From the NCBI GenBank assembly GCA_031285605.1, contig JAITVW010000316.1, positions 1 to 7,274 of the forward strand: 7,274 bases of DNA, written 5' to 3'. Positions within the stretch are counted from its first letter, which is position 1. Each line of letters opens with the position of its first letter. Positions 1-7,274 of this stretch are shown here, piece by piece. The notes under the pieces were generated by a model. The model was not told the origin of the DNA and did no database searches. It was given only the letters and a program-made list of their open reading frames with translations. Both the position numbers and the translations under genes were made by a program. Origin of the DNA: Fusobacteriales bacterium (lineage in GTDB: Bacteria; Fusobacteriota; Fusobacteriia; Fusobacteriales; Leptotrichiaceae).

Positions 1-76
1 TCTTTATTTTAATGTTTTTCAGACAACACAAAATTAAGACATCTTATGACATCTGACAAGCTTTGAATTTCCTCTT

Positions 77-739
77 CTAAATATATATTCCTGTTGAAAT
101 ATCCAGATATTTTGGCTTATTTCCCAGTATCTTTTTAAATTCCTGTACATTTGGTACTTTTTCCCATATTGATAATGTATCTAAAAGCTGAATACCTACA
201 TTTTTTATTACTCCGTTCATACTTTCTGAAAACTTTTCCGCTCCTATTCGCTTTACTTTTTTTACAAAATCCATTATCGGTTTTAAAACTTCATTGTTTT
301 TTATGTATAGAGACTCTTCTTTTTTTACGTTCCCGTCCAGATAATTATACAATGCTTCTTTTGTCATCCCGTCTGTATTTAATAATTTTAATACTTCCTC
401 ATACTGCTCTACATCCTTTTTTTCCAGCCACAACATTATTTTTATTTTTTCTATGCTTAATTTCAACACTAATTTTTTCCCTGTTTCTGATGTACTCAAA
501 TATAGATGATATCTTTTTCTATCATTTCTTATTGTATTTTCTGAACGTTTTTCCAATAAATTACTTATTATTTTTGTATTCTTTGCTCCATCATGCGATA
601 GTTCCGCAAGCATTCCCCTGCAGCATGACATCTCTCCTGTCGACAAGCCCAGAATCTCTGATACCATCATCAGATTATCTTCTTCATTTGGATTTTCTAC
701 ATAACTTTTTATTAATTTTTCTATTTTCCCCATTCCCAT
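77..739 (-). CDS. Hypothetical helical protein, 220 aa
   Basis: I do not recognise the family. The frame opens with ATG at 752-754, but that ATG abuts an AGGAA with no spacing. A better GGAGG (plus-strand cctcc at 745-749) lies 5 nt ahead of the ATG at 737-739, so I start there (MGMGKIEKLIKS, 220 aa); the longer reading has 225 aa. The protein is rich in Lys, Glu, Leu and Ile and looks all-helical. It has no signal peptide or membrane segment, so it is probably cytosolic. The stretch from about residue 25 to 80, with ILGLSTGEMSCCRGMLAELS followed by a basic NTIRNDRKRYH segment, could be a winged-helix-like fold; this is a guess. The adjacent Cys-Cys pair is the only notable residue feature. 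It has its own promoter, and a hairpin separates it from purB. That it is a gene is likely; its function is unknown. Confidence 0.75.
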   Translation of the reverse strand: MGMGKIEKLIKSYVENPNEEDNLMMVSEILGLSTGEMSCCRGMLAELSHDGAKNTKIISNLLEKRSENTIRNDRKRYHLYLSTSETGKKLVLKLSIEKIKIMLWLEKKDVEQYEEVLKLLNTDGMTKEALYNYLDGNVKKEESLYIKNNEVLKPIMDFVKKVKRIGAEKFSESMNGVIKNVGIQLLDTLSIWEKVPNVQEFKKILGNKPKYLDISTGIYI

Positions 740-784
740 ATTTTCCTCCACCATTTCCTTTTATTTTAGATTTTACTTAGAAAC

Positions 785-814
785 ATTTTAGTATACTTCT
801 AGGTAAATTGTCAA
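785..814 (-). promoter_or_regulatory. Promoter of the 220-aa orphan gene
   Basis: Read on the minus strand, TTGACA (809-814) is followed after 18 nt by TAAAAT (785-790). An overlapping TATACT (790-795) sits inside the 8-bp palindrome AGTATACT. The -35 matches the sigma-70 consensus exactly. Predicted transcription starts near 778, leaving a leader of about 40 nt before the GGAGG-preceded start at 739. The gene is therefore probably transcribed independently of the purine operon. Confidence 0.7.
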
Positions 815-963
815 TTTATTTTTTAATTATTTTATGCTTATTTTCATTAATTCATTTGGCAAATGTCATACTGCTTAAGAATATCACCGGCAGTATTCCT
901 ATTGCCATATTTTTTTACAATATCTTACCATTCCTCTTCTTCATTTTCTCCCCTAATAATTTA

Positions 964-1001
964 GCAGCTGAAAGTTCATTTATTCTTAAACTTTCAGCTG
1001 C
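964..1001 (-). terminator. Hairpin terminator behind purB
   Basis: A perfect 12-bp inverted repeat (964-975 GCAGCTGAAAGT, 990-1001 its complement) with a 14-nt loop starts 9 bp after the purB stop codon. In the purB direction the stem is followed by UAAAUUAUUA, a mediocre U-tract. In the opposite direction it is followed by UUAUUUUUUUU, a good one. It probably ends the purine operon and may work in both directions. Confidence 0.75.
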
Positions 1002-1010
1002 ATTATTTTT

Positions 1011-2450
1011 TTATACTTTCAGATCAGAATCAATCTTTTTTATCAAATGATTATATCTTACTAATATAGGTTCTACTTCTTCATTTATAAATACTTCTGT
1101 CTGTTCAGCAGCAAATCCGGTAAATTTTTCCGGTTCCAGTATACTGTCCAGTTTTTCAGGGTTCACTTTGATTCTTCCGTCTTTTTTAATTCTTTCTATA
1201 AGGTCATTTGAAAGTCCTTCCAGCTTTACCCTTTTGGTAGTTTCCATTGATAATTCCCTGATAATCTCATGTACTTCCTGTCTGTCCTGTCCGTTTTTAA
1301 CAGCTTCCATAATAATATTTTCAGATGCCATAAATGGAAGTTCTTTCATAATATTAGCTTCTATTACTTTAGGATAAACCACTATTCCATCCAGTATATT
1401 CAGCCATATTATAAGAACAGCATCCACTGCAAGAAATGCCTGTGGAACAGACAGACGCTTATCTGCCGAATCATCCAGTGTTCTCTCGAACCATTGCGTA
1501 GAATATACCAAAGCTCCGTTCATTGACAATGACATGACAAACTTCGCAAGTGATGAAATTCTTTCGCTTCTCATCGGGTTTCTTTTATATGCCATAGCTG
1601 ATGAACCTATTTGATTTTTTTCAAAAGGTTCTTCCAGCTCTTTCAAATGTTGCAGTAATCTCATATCATTAGTAAATTTATGTGCTGACTGTGCGATATT
1701 TGAAAGAAGCTCCAAAGTATGGCTGTCAATTTTTCTGTCATAAGTCTGACCGGTTACACCTTGCAATTTATTAAATCCTGCTTTTTTTGCAACCATTTTA
1801 TCAAGTTCTCTTACAGCTTCAAAATCCCCGTTGAATAACTCTTTGAAACTGGCTTGTGTTCCGGTAGTTCCTTTTACTCCTCTGAATCTTAGATTTTCAA
1901 TGCGAAATTCCAGTTCTTCAAAATCCAGAAGCAGAGACTGCAGCCATAGTGTTGCCCTTTTTCCCACAGTAGTGAGCTGAGCTGCCTGAAAATGAGTAAA
2001 TCCCAATGTTGGAAGGTCTTTATTATTATGTGCAAAATCTTTCAGACTTTTTATCAAATTTACCATTTTTTCCTTTATAATTTCAAGTCCGTCTCTTATC
2101 TGAATCAGATCTGTATTATCCCCCACAAAAGCACTTGTAGCTCCTAAATGAATTATTGCCCTTGCATTTACTGCCTGTTCACCATATGCATGAACATGTG
2201 ACATTACATCATGTCTCAGTTTTTTTTCGTACTCTTTTGCTGTTTCAAAATTTATATCATTCTCAAATTTTTTCAGCTCCTGTATCTGTACATCACTTAT
2301 TATATCAAGTCCTATTTCTTTTTCACATTCAGCCAGAATTACCCATAATTTTCTCCATGTTCCGAATTTCTTTTCAGGCGAAAAATTATAAAGCATCTCT
2401 TTACTGCTGTATCTTTCTATAAGCGGATTATCATACACATCTTTTTTCAT
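1011..2450 (-). CDS. purB: Adenylosuccinate lyase (eukaryote/Clostridia-type)
   Basis: This enzyme eliminates fumarate from adenylosuccinate to give AMP, and from SAICAR to give AICAR in de novo purine synthesis. It is a cytosolic homotetramer of the fumarase/aspartase superfamily. Visible marks in the 479 residues: substrate-binding RYSS (13-16), RHDVMSHVHA (79-88), HLGATS (101-106), the TLGFTHFQAAQLT segment with a conserved His at 153, and the superfamily signature GSSAMAYKRNPMRSER (282-297) with the mobile catalytic Ser at 283/284. QWFERTLDDSADKR (319-332) and LPFMASENI (371-379) are also typical. Length and wording resemble human ADSL and clostridial PurB rather than the shorter (about 430 aa) B. 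subtilis-type enzyme. The start is set by AGGAAG (2455-2460) 4 nt upstream. It is the last gene of hpt-purA-purB, with 75 nt to the purA UGA or 36 nt to the downstream TAA. It looks intact. Confidence 0.96.
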   Translation of the reverse strand: MKKDVYDNPLIERYSSKEMLYNFSPEKKFGTWRKLWVILAECEKEIGLDIISDVQIQELKKFENDINFETAKEYEKKLRHDVMSHVHAYGEQAVNARAIIHLGATSAFVGDNTDLIQIRDGLEIIKEKMVNLIKSLKDFAHNNKDLPTLGFTHFQAAQLTTVGKRATLWLQSLLLDFEELEFRIENLRFRGVKGTTGTQASFKELFNGDFEAVRELDKMVAKKAGFNKLQGVTGQTYDRKIDSHTLELLSNIAQSAHKFTNDMRLLQHLKELEEPFEKNQIGSSAMAYKRNPMRSERISSLAKFVMSLSMNGALVYSTQWFERTLDDSADKRLSVPQAFLAVDAVLIIWLNILDGIVVYPKVIEANIMKELPFMASENIIMEAVKNGQDRQEVHEIIRELSMETTKRVKLEGLSNDLIERIKKDGRIKVNPEKLDSILEPEKFTGFAAEQTEVFINEEVEPILVRYNHLIKKIDSDLKV

Positions 2451-2486
2451 ATTACTTCCTTTCGGTACATATTAAATTTTCTAAAG

Positions 2487-2525
2487 TTATAAATCTTTTA
2501 AGTATATATTCTGTGTTCTTTCCGG

Positions 2526-2528
<3 letters not shown>
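2487..2528 (-). other. In-frame UGA and intact purA C-terminal tail
   Basis: After Val412 the frame reads UGA, then P-E-R-T-Q-N-I-Y-L-K-D-L, then TAA (2487-2489). This matches the conserved PurA ending S-V-G-P-E-R with UGA in place of a GGA glycine codon, a one-base difference. The base after the UGA is C, a context reported as leaky in bacteria. The UGA also lies at the top of an RNA hairpin: an 8-bp perfect stem (2528-2535 pairing with 2509-2516) around an 11-nt loop. It is either a nonsense change or sequencing error, or a readthrough site. Confidence 0.8.
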
Positions 2529-4297
<1,769 letters not shown>

Positions 4298-4336
4298 TAC
4301 CAGACTCCTTTTTTATTTTTTCAAAATTTATTTCAT

Positions 4337-4372
4337 AAAAAAACTCTAGTATGCACTTATAGCACTAGAGTT
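4337..4372 (-). terminator. Terminator/attenuator upstream of hpt
   Basis: On the minus strand AACTCTAGT (4364-4372) pairs perfectly with ACTAGAGTT (4342-4350). An inner GC/GC pair, a 2-nt bulge and a 7-nt loop complete the hairpin, and a run of seven U (4337-4343) follows. The stem starts within the stop codon (4371-4373) of the short frame upstream. Only about 40 bp separate it from the hpt ATG, with no evident promoter between. It may therefore act as an attenuator for hpt-purA-purB, or simply end a small-gene transcript. Confidence 0.75.
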
Positions 4373-4469
4373 ATATGAAGTTATTTATTTGTTTATAGCT
4401 TAAAACTATCTCAGGTTTTGAGACATTATCAAAAAATACACTTTTATACATCTTTGATTTTTCAGCCAT
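4371..4469 (-). CDS. Possible 32-aa leader peptide or small protein
   Basis: A short open frame reads MAEKSKMYKSVFF and ends in NNFI-TAA. The ATG at 4467-4469 has GGTGA, complementary to the 16S tail, 5 nt upstream. An in-frame ATG at 4479-4481 would give 36 aa but has no ribosome binding site. It begins about 30 nt after the predicted transcription start of a strong promoter and ends exactly at an intrinsic terminator. This is the layout of either a leader peptide controlling hpt or a free-standing small protein. The sequence is basic, has no membrane segment, and I recognise no family. There is no run of one amino acid that would suggest amino-acid attenuation. Confidence 0.45.
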   Translation of the reverse strand: MAEKSKMYKSVFFDNVSKPEIVLSYKQINNFI

Positions 4470-4503
4470 TCTTCTCACCATTCTTATTAATAGTTTACAA
4501 TAT

Positions 4504-4533
4504 ATATTAACAAATTAATTATTCATTTGTCAA
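4504..4533 (-). promoter_or_regulatory. Leader promoter, probably of hpt-purA-purB
   Basis: The minus strand shows TTGACA (4528-4533), an 18-nt spacer and TAATAT (4504-4509). The start should fall near 4497, giving a leader of about 200 nt before hpt that contains the short frame and the terminator. It is the best promoter upstream of hpt. The adjacent regulator gene ends about 95 bp further upstream. Confidence 0.7.
4507..4533. promoter_or_regulatory. 27-bp dyad covering the leader promoter (operator?)
   Basis: On the plus strand TTAACAAAT (4507-4515) and ATTTGTCAA (4525-4533) are inverted repeats matching at 8 of 9 positions, 9 nt apart. They overlap the -35 box, the spacer and the start of the -10 box. 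This suits a repressor site. It does not resemble the E. coli PurR site or the Gram-positive PurBox (CCGAAC core), and the cognate protein is unknown. AT-rich DNA makes chance dyads more frequent. Confidence 0.4.
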
Positions 4534-4583
4534 GGAAATAATCAGTAATAGAAATATGCTGTTTATATTTGATTTTTCTATAG

Positions 4584-4607
4584 TAACGGGGGTCGGACAC
4601 TCCGGTA
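4584..4607. other. GC-rich patch of unknown function
   Basis: About 24 bp (CGGGGGTCGGACACTCCGG in the middle) is strikingly GC-rich within very AT-rich non-coding DNA between the regulator stop and the leader promoter. It can fold as CGGA-CAC-TCCG, or as a longer imperfect stem, but no U-tract follows, so it is not a normal terminator. There is no second copy in the window. Confidence 0.35.
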
Positions 4608-4628
4608 ATTCTAAAAACATTGTATTTT

Positions 4629-5300
4629 TCAGCTAAATTCTTTTACATAATAGCATTTTTTTACTCTTCCTTCACATTTCAAATCCCTGATATTACTAAT
4701 CATTATATCCGCATATTTTTTATTAAATGATCTCAAAAATATTCTTTCATTTACTATTTGAAGCTCTCTTACGTAAAATTTGTCCATAAATTTGAAAATA
4801 CAGACTTCATTATGCAGCTTAACAATATTGTCAGGTACATCTGACTCCACAACAAGATAAGAACCATCCGGTATATTTCTCTTTTCCAGACCCTGCATAC
4901 TCTGATCCTTCATTTTTATTACATATGTATCGCTTTCTTTGTGATTGTACAGCTCAGTTGTATCATAGAGTTCCTGAATATCATTAAACTGAACATATTC
5001 AAAAGAAGACACACCTATCATTTTATAATCAATAAAATGAACTCTCTCTATCTCGTAGTTCTTATCAAGAAAATCAGCCATTTTAAAAAGCTCCACAGCA
5101 TTCAGACCGTAAATTTCCGCTAAAGTATGCAGAACTCTTGGTGATATTGATCTTATCTTACCGTCCTCCAGTTTTTTCAATGATGTAAAATTATATTTCA
5201 CCCCCTTATGATTCAGATACATTTCTACTTGTCTGAAAGAATACTCCTTTTCCAGTCTTGCTTCTTTCAAAATCATGACAAGTTTTTCAAAATTATCCAT
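4629..5300 (-). CDS. XRE-family, S24 (LexA/cI-like) transcriptional regulator
   Basis: The 223-aa protein has two domains. Residues 5-75 form an XRE/Cro-type helix-turn-helix (LKEARLEKEYSFRQVEMYL, then SLKKLEDGKIRSISPRVLHTLAEIYGLNAVELF). Residues about 90-205 form a peptidase S24-like fold: the nucleophile motif DQSM with Ser134, then IPDGSYLVVES (143-153), FYVREL (175-180) and FLRSFNKKYADIM (188-200). It should bind DNA as a dimer. In cI and LexA a catalytic Lys stands in the FxxKKL/VKRL motif; here that position looks like Arg178. The usual Ala-Gly cleavage bond near GxVSAG is replaced by GVSSFE (96-101). Self-cleavage therefore seems unlikely. AGGAGG (5305-5310) lies 4 nt before the ATG. 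It is divergent from the 53-aa gene and may control it and itself. It could be chromosomal or a prophage relic; no phage genes are near. Confidence 0.85.
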   Translation of the reverse strand: MDNFEKLVMILKEARLEKEYSFRQVEMYLNHKGVKYNFTSLKKLEDGKIRSISPRVLHTLAEIYGLNAVELFKMADFLDKNYEIERVHFIDYKMIGVSSFEYVQFNDIQELYDTTELYNHKESDTYVIKMKDQSMQGLEKRNIPDGSYLVVESDVPDNIVKLHNEVCIFKFMDKFYVRELQIVNERIFLRSFNKKYADIMISNIRDLKCEGRVKKCYYVKEFS

Positions 5301-5310
5301 ATCCCCTCCT

Positions 5311-5338
5311 TAGTATTATTTTACTACATTTTAAGTAA
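5311..5338. promoter_or_regulatory. Short overlapping inverted repeats before the regulator
   Basis: TAGTA (5311-5315) with TACTA (5322-5326), and TTACT (5321-5325) with AGTAA (5334-5338), form two overlapping dyads just upstream of the regulator's ribosome binding site. They could be autoregulatory operators. The arms are short and AT-rich, so support is weak. Confidence 0.25.
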
Positions 5339-5364
5339 TTTTTTTATTTTTTTTATAAAAAATG

Positions 5365-5393
5365 TTGACTTTAATCTACCTTTGTGATATAAA
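5365..5393 (+). promoter_or_regulatory. Promoter of the 53-aa gene
   Basis: TTGACT (5365-5370), a 17-nt spacer and TATAAA (5388-5393) form a strong sigma-70-type promoter in the divergent intergenic region. Transcription should begin near 5400, leaving a leader of about 30 nt. Confidence 0.75.
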
Positions 5394-5404
5394 TTAATTA
5401 CAAA
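5381..5404. promoter_or_regulatory. 24-bp dyad over the -10 box (candidate operator)
   Basis: TTTGTGAT (5381-5388) and ATTACAAA (5397-5404) are inverted repeats matching at 7 of 8 positions with an 8-nt centre that contains most of the -10 box. The size and placement fit an XRE-type repressor dimer, and the neighbouring regulator is the obvious candidate. The link is inference. Confidence 0.45.
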
Positions 5405-5428
5405 ATAATCAAAAGGGGGATGAATAAA

Positions 5429-5590
5429 ATGTCTAAAGACGGACTATTTTCACTTTATCTGATTAACAAGCTTCTTGAGGAAGGTCTTATATGTATTGCT
5501 TCTGTAGAAGATGACTTAAAGACTGAAAAATTCTATCTTGAACTAGGTATCATTATACAGGATATTCTGGAAAATTTCAAGCTTGTTTAA
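5429..5590 (+). CDS. Small acidic-helical protein, 53 aa, unknown
   Basis: The frame begins MSKDGLFSLYLINKLLEEG and ends ILENFKLV-TAA. I chose the ATG at 5429 because AAGGGGG (5413-5419) lies 9 nt upstream. The in-frame ATG at 5420 (56 aa) directly abuts the G-run, leaving no spacing. The protein looks like two amphipathic helices (about residues 5-17 and 33-50) joined by a GLICIASVEDD segment. It has one Cys and no transmembrane segment. A promoter, a candidate operator, a good ribosome binding site and a strong terminator 3 bp after the stop all fit tightly around it, which is strong support for a real single-gene transcript. It is divergent from the XRE-S24 regulator and could be its target, partner or antirepressor. 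I recognise no family. Confidence 0.75.
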   Translation: MSKDGLFSLYLINKLLEEGLICIASVEDDLKTEKFYLELGIIIQDILENFKLV

Positions 5591-5593
5591 TGG

Positions 5594-5626
5594 ATCTGAT
5601 CCTGAATTATCAGGATCAGATTTTTT
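5594..5626 (+). terminator. Intrinsic terminator of the 53-aa gene
   Basis: ATCTGATCCTGA (5594-5605) and its perfect complement (5610-5621) form a 12-bp stem with an ATTA loop, followed by a run of six T (5621-5626). It begins 3 bp after the stop codon. It is a textbook Rho-independent terminator. The following 150 bp are almost pure A/T with no gene I can support. Confidence 0.93.
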
Positions 5627-5778
5627 AATATTATCATTTATTTTTATTTTTTTATTAATATTTTATTATTATTTTTATTTTAACATTTAAAATTTTTTCA
5701 TAATATTTAAAAATAAAGTCTGATGATGTTTTGTATAATTCTAAAAATACAATATTCTTTGATTATCTGCATATAAAT

Positions 5779-5856
5779 AAAAACTGCCTTAAAATATCAG
5801 CCTGTTAATTCCTACTATAATAGTATTTATTTAACAGGCTCCTGTTTTAAGGCAGT
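5779..5856 (-). terminator. Nested hairpin terminator of glgA
   Basis: Three inverted repeats are nested: a 12-bp outer stem (5783-5794 with 5845-5856), a symmetric 4x4 internal loop, a 10-bp stem (5799-5808 with 5831-5840), a second internal loop, and TACTA-TAA-TAGTA (5813-5825). In the glgA direction the structure starts 15 bp after the stop and ends in UUUUU (5779-5783), then AU-rich RNA. It should terminate glgA. Its 74-nt size is larger than usual and could indicate a small palindromic repeat element. Confidence 0.8.
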
Positions 5857-5871
5857 CCGTATATTTTATTT

Positions 5872-7274
5872 CTAAACGATATCTGCTTTCAGCACCTTAT
5901 CTCCTTTAGCTATCCAGTAAAGTTTCTCATATTCTCTTGCAGATTTTATCCATGAGAAATCCAGATTCATATTTCTTTCTATAAGTTTATCCCATACTCC
6001 TTTATCATTAAAATAATATCTTTCGGCACGTCTTAATGTGTAGAGCATGTCATCTGCGTTAAAATTGGCAAATGTAAATCCATTTCCTTCTCCGGTATAT
6101 TTATTATATGATGTAACTGTATCTTTCAGTCCTCCTGTTTCCCTTACTATCGGTATTGTTCCGAATTTCATTGCTATCATCTGGCTCAAACCGCATGGTT
6201 CATACCTGGAAGGCATCAAAAACATGTCACTTCCTGCATAAATTTTATTCGCAAGTACAGGATCATATCCTAACTTTATTTTGAATTTTGACGGATATTT
6301 CTTTTCCAGATTCCAGAAAAATTCCTCATATTCCTTATCTCCGCTTCCCAGAATTATTATCTGTACAGGATCTTTCAGCAGTTCTTCGATATTATATCTG
6401 ACAAGATCTATTCCTTTCCCTTCTACAAGTCTTGTAATCATAGAAATCACAGGTGTTTCAGGTGTTTCAGGAAGCTTCATCTCCTGCTGCAGAAACATTT
6501 TATTTTTTGCCTTGTCTTTTCTGGTATAAATATTATAATTTACATATATGCTGCTGTTTCTTTCAGGATTAAAATAAATGACATCAATTCCGTTCAAAAC
6601 ACCATATATTTTTTTTGATGTAGTTATATCTTCCAGCCCTTCACTAAAATAAGGATATTTTATTTCTTCAGCGTAAGTTTTACTCACAGTTGTGACTATA
6701 TCAGCATATTCCATACCAATTCTCATAAAATTCAGACCACCTCCCTTCATATCATAACCTAATCTATGAAGCGAAGTTTTGGAAAATTTCCCCTGATACA
6801 TCAAATTATGTATTGTAAAGACCGTTTTCATATTAGCAAAAAACTCATCACTCAAAATATAACGTTTTTTCAAAAAGAAAGGTAATAATCCTGTCTGCCA
6901 GTCATTACAATGTATTATATCAGCTTTAAGCTGTATTTTTCTTAAAAATTTTAATACTATTTCACAAAATACACTAAACTGTATATCTTCATCATCGCAC
7001 CCGTATACCTGAGAACGTTCAAATAATTCTTTATTTTCCACAAAATAATAGATTACATATCCCTCTACTATCTTATAAATATTAAATACCCTTCCGCTGT
7101 ACTCGACTGAAATTACAGGTTCCATTTTTTTCGTATAAATTTGTGAAATCTGTGAATACTTTGGCATGATCACACTTACATCATGTCCGATTCTGCTCAT
7201 TTTTCTCGGAAGTGAATACATTACATCTGCCAATCCTCCTGTTTTGAAAAATGGGAACACTTCTGACGCCACAT
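5872..7274 (-). CDS. glgA: Glycogen synthase (ADP-glucose, GT5), 5' end outside
   Basis: GlgA transfers glucose from ADP-glucose to the non-reducing end of an alpha-1,4-glucan and builds cytosolic glycogen. The visible 466 residues begin VASEVFPFFKTGGLADV, with the ADP-glucose-binding KTGGL at 10-14. Family members have about 6-8 residues before VASE, so the GTG at 7272 is an internal Val and the true start lies past the window edge. Further marks: HCNDWQTGLLP (121-131), FTIHNLMYQGKF (152-163), GVLNGID (224-230), ITRLVEGKGIDL (279-290) and the C-terminal donor site SRYEPCGLSQMIAMKFGTIPIV (from 355, with the conserved Glu358), then RETGGLKDTV (377-386). The total would be about 473 aa, normal for GlgA. 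It is convergent with the 53-aa gene and is the last gene of its transcript; usual glg partners (glgC/glgD/glgB) would lie upstream, unseen. Confidence 0.95.
   Translation of the reverse strand, partial: VASEVFPFFKTGGLADVMYSLPRKMSRIGHDVSVIMPKYSQISQIYTKKMEPVISVEYSGRVFNIYKIVEGYVIYYFVENKELFERSQVYGCDDEDIQFSVFCEIVLKFLRKIQLKADIIHCNDWQTGLLPFFLKKRYILSDEFFANMKTVFTIHNLMYQGKFSKTSLHRLGYDMKGGGLNFMRIGMEYADIVTTVSKTYAEEIKYPYFSEGLEDITTSKKIYGVLNGIDVIYFNPERNSSIYVNYNIYTRKDKAKNKMFLQQEMKLPETPETPVISMITRLVEGKGIDLVRYNIEELLKDPVQIIILGSGDKEYEEFFWNLEKKYPSKFKIKLGYDPVLANKIYAGSDMFLMPSRYEPCGLSQMIAMKFGTIPIVRETGGLKDTVTSYNKYTGEGNGFTFANFNADDMLYTLRRAERYYFNDKGVWDKLIERNMNLDFSWIKSAREYEKLYWIAKGDKVLKADIV

Noticed and set aside
1..76. 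Two GACATCT copies 10 bp apart and a 16-codon TTG frame
   Set aside because: They are too short to distinguish from chance; I see no supported feature in these bases.
151..780. Long plus-strand frame of 209 codons
   Set aside because: It lies antisense to the 220-aa gene, is Leu/Phe/Ser-rich as expected of a shadow, and lacks a ribosome binding site.
808..1050. Plus-strand 80-codon hydrophobic open frame with TTG start
   Set aside because: It has a weak ribosome binding site, runs through the purB terminator and into purB antisense, and its hydrophobicity is what AT-rich antisense DNA produces.
5341..5400. Promoter of the XRE-S24 regulator
   Set aside because: Several AT-rich -10-like hexamers exist, but none has a convincing -35 at the right distance, so I did not choose one.
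5707..5772. Minus-strand 21-codon frame in the AT-rich spacer
   Set aside because: It has no ribosome binding site and lies just after the glgA terminator.
7270..7272. GTG as the glgA start codon
   Set aside because: GlgA homologues have several residues before VASE/CSE, so this is an internal Val and the gene continues past the window.

Overview
The window is AT-rich throughout, roughly 30% GC by eye, with AT-biased codon use, strong AGGAGG-type ribosome binding sites and classic TTGACA/TATAAT promoters. The protein styles (a long adenylosuccinate lyase of the eukaryote/Clostridia type, a low-GC HPRT, a GT5 glycogen synthase) suggest an anaerobic low-GC bacterium. A Fusobacteriota member of the Leptotrichia/Sebaldella type is my best guess and Clostridia are the main alternative. 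This is inference from composition and remembered family sequences, not a database match.

Layout, left to right. At 77-739 (-) is an orphan 220-aa protein with its own promoter (785-814). A strong inverted repeat (964-1001) separates it from a purine operon read leftwards: hpt (3761-4297), purA (2526-3764) and purB (1011-2450). hpt and purA overlap by 4 nt (ATGA). Upstream of hpt, 4298-4628 is not empty. It holds a strong promoter (4504-4533) with a 27-bp dyad over it, a 32-36 codon open frame, and an intrinsic terminator whose stem begins inside the stop codon of that frame. Only about 40 bp separate the terminator from hpt, so the arrangement looks like a leader/attenuator. A short GC-rich patch of unknown meaning lies at 4584-4607. 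Next comes an XRE-S24 (LexA/cI-like) regulator (4629-5300, -). Facing away from it is a 53-aa small protein gene (5429-5590, +) with a good promoter, a 24-bp dyad over the -10 box and a near-perfect terminator. From 5627 to 5778 the DNA is very AT-rich, with no gene I can support. At 5779-5856 is a nested hairpin that ends glgA (glycogen synthase, 5872-7274, -), whose first few codons lie beyond the window.

How the genes work together. Hpt makes IMP and GMP from salvaged bases. PurA and PurB turn IMP into AMP through adenylosuccinate, and PurB also acts in de novo IMP synthesis. The operon is therefore a base-to-AMP route. glgA belongs to glycogen storage and is a separate transcription unit. 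The regulator and the 53-aa gene look like a small divergent control module of unknown purpose.

The most striking observation is at the 3' end of purA. An in-frame UGA stands where the family has the conserved Gly of the S-x-G-P-[ED]-R guanine-binding tail. The reading frame then continues as P-E-R-T-Q-N-I-Y-L-K-D-L to a TAA, giving the usual 425-residue length. This could be a one-base mutation or sequencing error, stop-codon readthrough, or a tolerated truncation.
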